From Aphrophora alni (lineage: Eukaryota; Arthropoda; Insecta; Hemiptera; Aphrophoridae), in NCBI GenBank assembly GCA_963513935.1, contig OY740769.1, positions 76,088,811-76,152,810 of the forward strand: DNA of 64,000 nt, written 5' to 3'. The notes beneath the pieces were generated by a model that was not told where the DNA came from, searched no databases, and saw only the letters and a program-made list of their open reading frames with translations. The translations under genes were made by a program, and so were the position numbers. Shown here in pieces: positions 60,440 through 64,000 of this stretch. Numbering within the stretch: position 1 is the first letter of the stretch; each line of letters begins with the position of its first letter.

Positions 60440-62669
60440 AAATAGTTTCATGGTCATAGTAGGTCGTATTTATTAACACGTTTTTATTAGTTCGGTTTCC
60501 GTCATATCTGTCTGTCAGTCTGTACGGGTGGAATTTTGCAATCGAGTTTAAACTAACTTCCCAATAAGCTAGAGACCTGAAATTTTAAACATAGGTCAGA
60601 ATTGGATGAAAAGACAATATTCAGTTAGTTTCTTGTCTCTACATTTGTTTAAACAACAGATAATAAGAGGTAATATTTTGAATTTCAGACTTTGCAGCCA
60701 AACAGGATGTAAAATGCATTGGGAATTTCCTATATATGTCCCTTTCAGAGTCTCATCAATAAATACAAAACCGATTGAAATCTTTCACCCGGACATAAGA
60801 CTAAAAAACAGAAAATAATAAATCAATTTTTTTTAACATACCACGATTTTAAAACGTACTAAAAAGTATAAAATAATTTTTCATGAACCTTCTACAATTT
60901 TGAGGGAGGATTTTTAGTGGCTATGGATATATTTGGAATACTTGGAGAGAAAAACGTGGGGCGCAGCCAGTAAATAACACAAGTAGACAATCCGGATGAA
61001 TTCACAGCTAACTTCCGTGAATCGGATATGAGATTCACTGTAATTTAATTTATTAATCCTCCTTAACTATCATAGATTGCCTGCGCTCCACGTTTTACTC
61101 TCCAAGTATTCCAAATATATCCATAGCAACTAACATTCCTCCCTCAAAATTGTAGAAGGGTCATGACAAAATATTTTATACTTTTTAGTCCGTTTTAAAA
61201 ATGTGGTATGTTAAAAAAAAATGATTTGATTTATTATTTTTAATTTGTTAACACACTGATCATTTTACGTTGCAGTAAATAATAGCGACGGATTAATGTT
61301 TATCTCTACAACAAATGTATTTTATCTCCTTTTTTAAAAATAGTTTTATAGTAAGTTTTCATGACTTGTAAAAATAATTTGATTTCACACTATACATTTT
61401 CGTTTGAAACAATGATTGCTTTATTACACAGCTGCTTTTTGCTTCTTTTTATAAATTAGTTCATATTAATTTAGATGGGTTTATGATTAAATTTATATTA
61501 CAATTGAGAGTTCTAGTTATCTTATAATTTGTTGTCTCCATTTTTAAAACATAAATACTGTCAACTACCTTTGTATTTTAAATATTTACGATCAGTACAA
61601 GATGGAGTATTCAAAATGTATAAAAACTACAAGACTATCAAAAATAGTGGTTACATTTCTAACCAATAGTTTTGAGCACAAAGAATATCAGTCTACGCGC
61701 TAGTTATGTTATAAGAAAAGTATTTCGATAACTTCAAAAGTAGTGTTTAAAGCATCGTGGATGTTTTGAGCTTTTAGTGACTGTTTGTCATTTTGTCTGT
61801 CCATTTTACTCAGATCCCTTAAAGGACAGGGGTAAAACCGAGAAATTATGGAAAGTAAAAATTGTTACACTGGAATTTTATGAACCTTGTGTTTAGAAGA
61901 ACTGTAACATTATATACTCACAACTAAAATGTAATCCTTTGCTTGTAATGGGAAATCTGTTCCTCCCATGTTGAAGCTAACGACTGGTAGCTTATCAAGA
62001 TGGCTGCAATTCACCTAAAAAAGGATTAATGATAACGAATTTTATTTTTAAATGTGGATTTCAAAAAGATGTATTATCAGTCAAAATACAAATTTACTAA
62101 AGGACTCTTTTTATACATTATCTAAACCTAAATAAATATGATTAAATTAACGCTAAATAAATAAATCGTAAAAGTACACTAAAATTACCCAAAGCCTAAA
62201 TTTTCAAACACAAAATTCCCTTTTTTACCGTATTCAGCAAATTTCAAAACTAAGTCTATATGATCCAAACATTTTTTAAAAGTAGCACATTAAATACCTT
62301 ATGCAGCAAACATAATCTAAAACACATAAACTTTAATATCAATATTTATTTATATTATTTAATAATTAATAAACTAATTTATTGACCTCAGAATTTCAAA
62401 AATGTATAAAAAATTGCCTCATTACTTCTCAAAAAGTTCTTTCATTAGCAGTCTTTTTCAACCTAAATATTTATCCTCCCAAAATTCATTAAATTATATT
62501 TGAAATTATTGAGTCTTATGCGACAATTTATAATTTAAAACATTTTTGTGATTTTAAGGTTTTGAAATTCTCTCTTTTGCTCACCGTCTGTGAGTTGAAG
62601 ACGCTATGTAGGTGAGCATGTTTAGATGATATTTGTTTCAAATCTTTCAACTCAATCAATGGAGGCAGA

Positions 62670-62701
<32 letters not shown>

Positions 62702-63364
62702 CACCAGATACTGAGCGAATTTGTATCAACAAAACTTATAAATTGAAGAAAAAAACAATTCAGCTAATAATAATTAATTAATGTCACTAATGGTAAAACA
62801 AAACAAAAACATCATTACACTTCTTCCCCCCCCCTCCCTCCTTGTGCCCTTATGGGTGAAACATTGTTAAAGGAATGATTTTGCAAGACATTTGTTAACT
62901 TGCCAAAACCATTACACTTTCTTATCGCTTTGGGGATTATTGGGCATCATGGAGTTCAGTAAAGGGGGAAAATAATAAACACCATTTTAAAATCAGAAAC
63001 TGTCCGATCGATAAGATTACAAAATCCTTCGTAAATGAGATTGTTCTTACCAAGGAGTGACACGAAATACATAAAACAGTTTTTTTATTAATGTTGACTG
63101 TCACTTATAAACTTTGAACACCTATCTGAATTTTGGTGGACTAACTATTTTCTTTTGTTTTATTTTTGTGTGTGTGTGTGTGTGTGTGTGAGTGTTTCTA
63201 TTTTTAGAGCGGTACTTACGATGTAATTACCGTGGCCATCCTTTGACGCACCTATTTTCTTATTCATTAGATCAATCTCTTTTTTTGGTCCACAAATACC
63301 AGTTGTACCTGTATCCACATGTACGATGATGGACATTTGTATTGGTTTTCCTCCAACAGAAATC
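59913..63364 (-). CDS. Cathepsin D-like aspartic protease, last three exons (partial)
   Basis: The C-terminal lobe of a pepsin-family (A1) protease, which cleaves proteins in lysosomes or the gut lumen. Minus-strand exons: 63364-63220, 62014-61922, 60140-59913. All have GT-AG edges and their phases agree. The first exon gives ISVGGKPIQMS and the second catalytic Asp in VHVDTGTTGICGPKKEIDLM. The next gives CSHLDKLPVVSFNMGGTDF and the KDYIL strand. The last gives the family end WVLGDIFISKYHTEFDL and KIGFAK. About 154 residues are in the window. The N-terminal lobe with the first catalytic Asp lies to the right, beyond 64000. Oddity: after GFAK, where cathepsin D normally stops within a few residues, there is a 23-25 residue hydrophobic tail (TTVASYIVTSFTTFLLLSL, then TKEV), suggesting membrane or GPI anchoring. 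Confidence 0.9.
60397..60436. repeat. (AT)n microsatellite
   Basis: About 40 bp of alternating AT in the last intron of the protease gene. Confidence 0.95.
60477..61238 (+). mobile_element. Fold-back repeat, copy B
   Basis: Second copy of the repeat at 25131-26080. It shares the left body (gtttttattagttcggtttc and the segment gtttaaactaacttccc onward), shortened in places. It has the same inverted arms: 60814-60968 and 61079-61238, here over a 110-bp spacer instead of 47 bp. It lies in the last intron of the aspartic protease gene. The open frame at 60606-60818 falls within the repeat and is not supported as a gene. Confidence 0.78.
61922..62014 (-). CDS. Aspartic protease penultimate exon
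   Basis: Thirty-one codons between acceptor ccttttttag and donor gtgagt, from VNCSHLDKLP to KDYILV. Confidence 0.92.
62675..62701. repeat. (AT)n microsatellite
   Basis: Short AT tract in the penultimate intron of the protease. Confidence 0.9.
63164..63190. repeat. (GT)n microsatellite
   Basis: About 25 bp of gt repeats, 30 bases from the donor of the catalytic exon. Confidence 0.9.
63220..63364 (-). CDS. Aspartic protease exon with catalytic DTG
   Basis: One base plus 48 codons between acceptor ttatctttag and donor gtaagt on the minus strand. It contains DTGT. Confidence 0.92.
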
Positions 63365-63421
63365 CTAAAGATAACAAATTTATTAAAATTAACCAACTAA
63401 TTTAATTAATTAATGAAATTC

Positions 63422-63770
<349 letters not shown>

Positions 63771-64000
63771 TTTCTCTTTTAATCCTCCCGTTTGCGAATC
63801 CCTGTTGTCTCTTACTTACAGGCACGAAATCATAAATTATTAACAAAATACATTTGATAATAAAGCAAACATTTAACACTTCAATTTAATTTAATTTATT
63901 TTTTTTTCATAATTTTACGTTATAAATAATAATTAATTAGTAAAAATTCTAGAATACATTTAAAATAATCCATCAAAGCTTCGTCAATTGGATTTCGAAA

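Noticed and set aside
60606..60818. 70-residue frame in the last protease intron
   Set aside because: It lies in the fold-back repeat and copy A does not keep the same frame open.

Overview
The window is AT-rich nuclear DNA of an animal, almost certainly an insect. Evidence: spliced genes with GT-AG introns, a Tret1-type sugar transporter, a secreted histidine acid phosphatase of the venom/prostatic type, a cathepsin D-like aspartic protease, and a typical insect load of transposons (Helitron, PIF/Harbinger, BEL/Pao, Ty3/gypsy, Penelope, mariner-related). A hemipteran would fit, but that is a guess. No bacterial operons, CRISPR arrays or rRNA were seen, and I recognised no tRNA gene.

Layout. 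1-3.2 kb: a broken Helitron helicase, degenerate CTAA-type repeats, then a broken PIF/Harbinger transposase with a convergent MADF-like remnant. 3.2-7 kb: no recognisable gene. 7.1-11 kb: a BEL/Pao pol fossil split by a Ty3/gypsy fragment. 15.6-17 kb: a sugar transporter, one long exon with the 5' exon(s) not found. 20.1-26.5 kb: a decayed minus-strand Ty3/gypsy element whose gag is split by a fold-back repeat. 28.7-29.5 kb: a Penelope-like GIY-YIG fragment running into three tandem 180-bp copies of its own 3' end. 35.8-36.3 kb: a minisatellite of about 45 bp units. 38.0-56.9 kb: a complete seven-exon acid phosphatase gene (385 codons plus stop). Its first intron holds a young 8.35-kb Ty3/gypsy LTR element (39346-47690) in the same orientation. 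Its fourth intron holds a deleted mariner-like transposase. 59.9-63.4 kb: the last three coding exons of a minus-strand aspartic protease, with a second copy of the fold-back repeat in an intron and a very long CT microsatellite in the next intron upstream.

The three host genes (sugar transport, secreted phosphatase, secreted or membrane-anchored protease) would suit a digestive, salivary or venom tissue, but nothing in the sequence links them functionally. The most informative unusual item is the LTR element. Its two 1553-bp LTRs look identical, its termini are TATAAC/GTTATA, its gag lacks a zinc knuckle, and gag and pol share one frame separated by a single UGA. No wholly new system was recognised.
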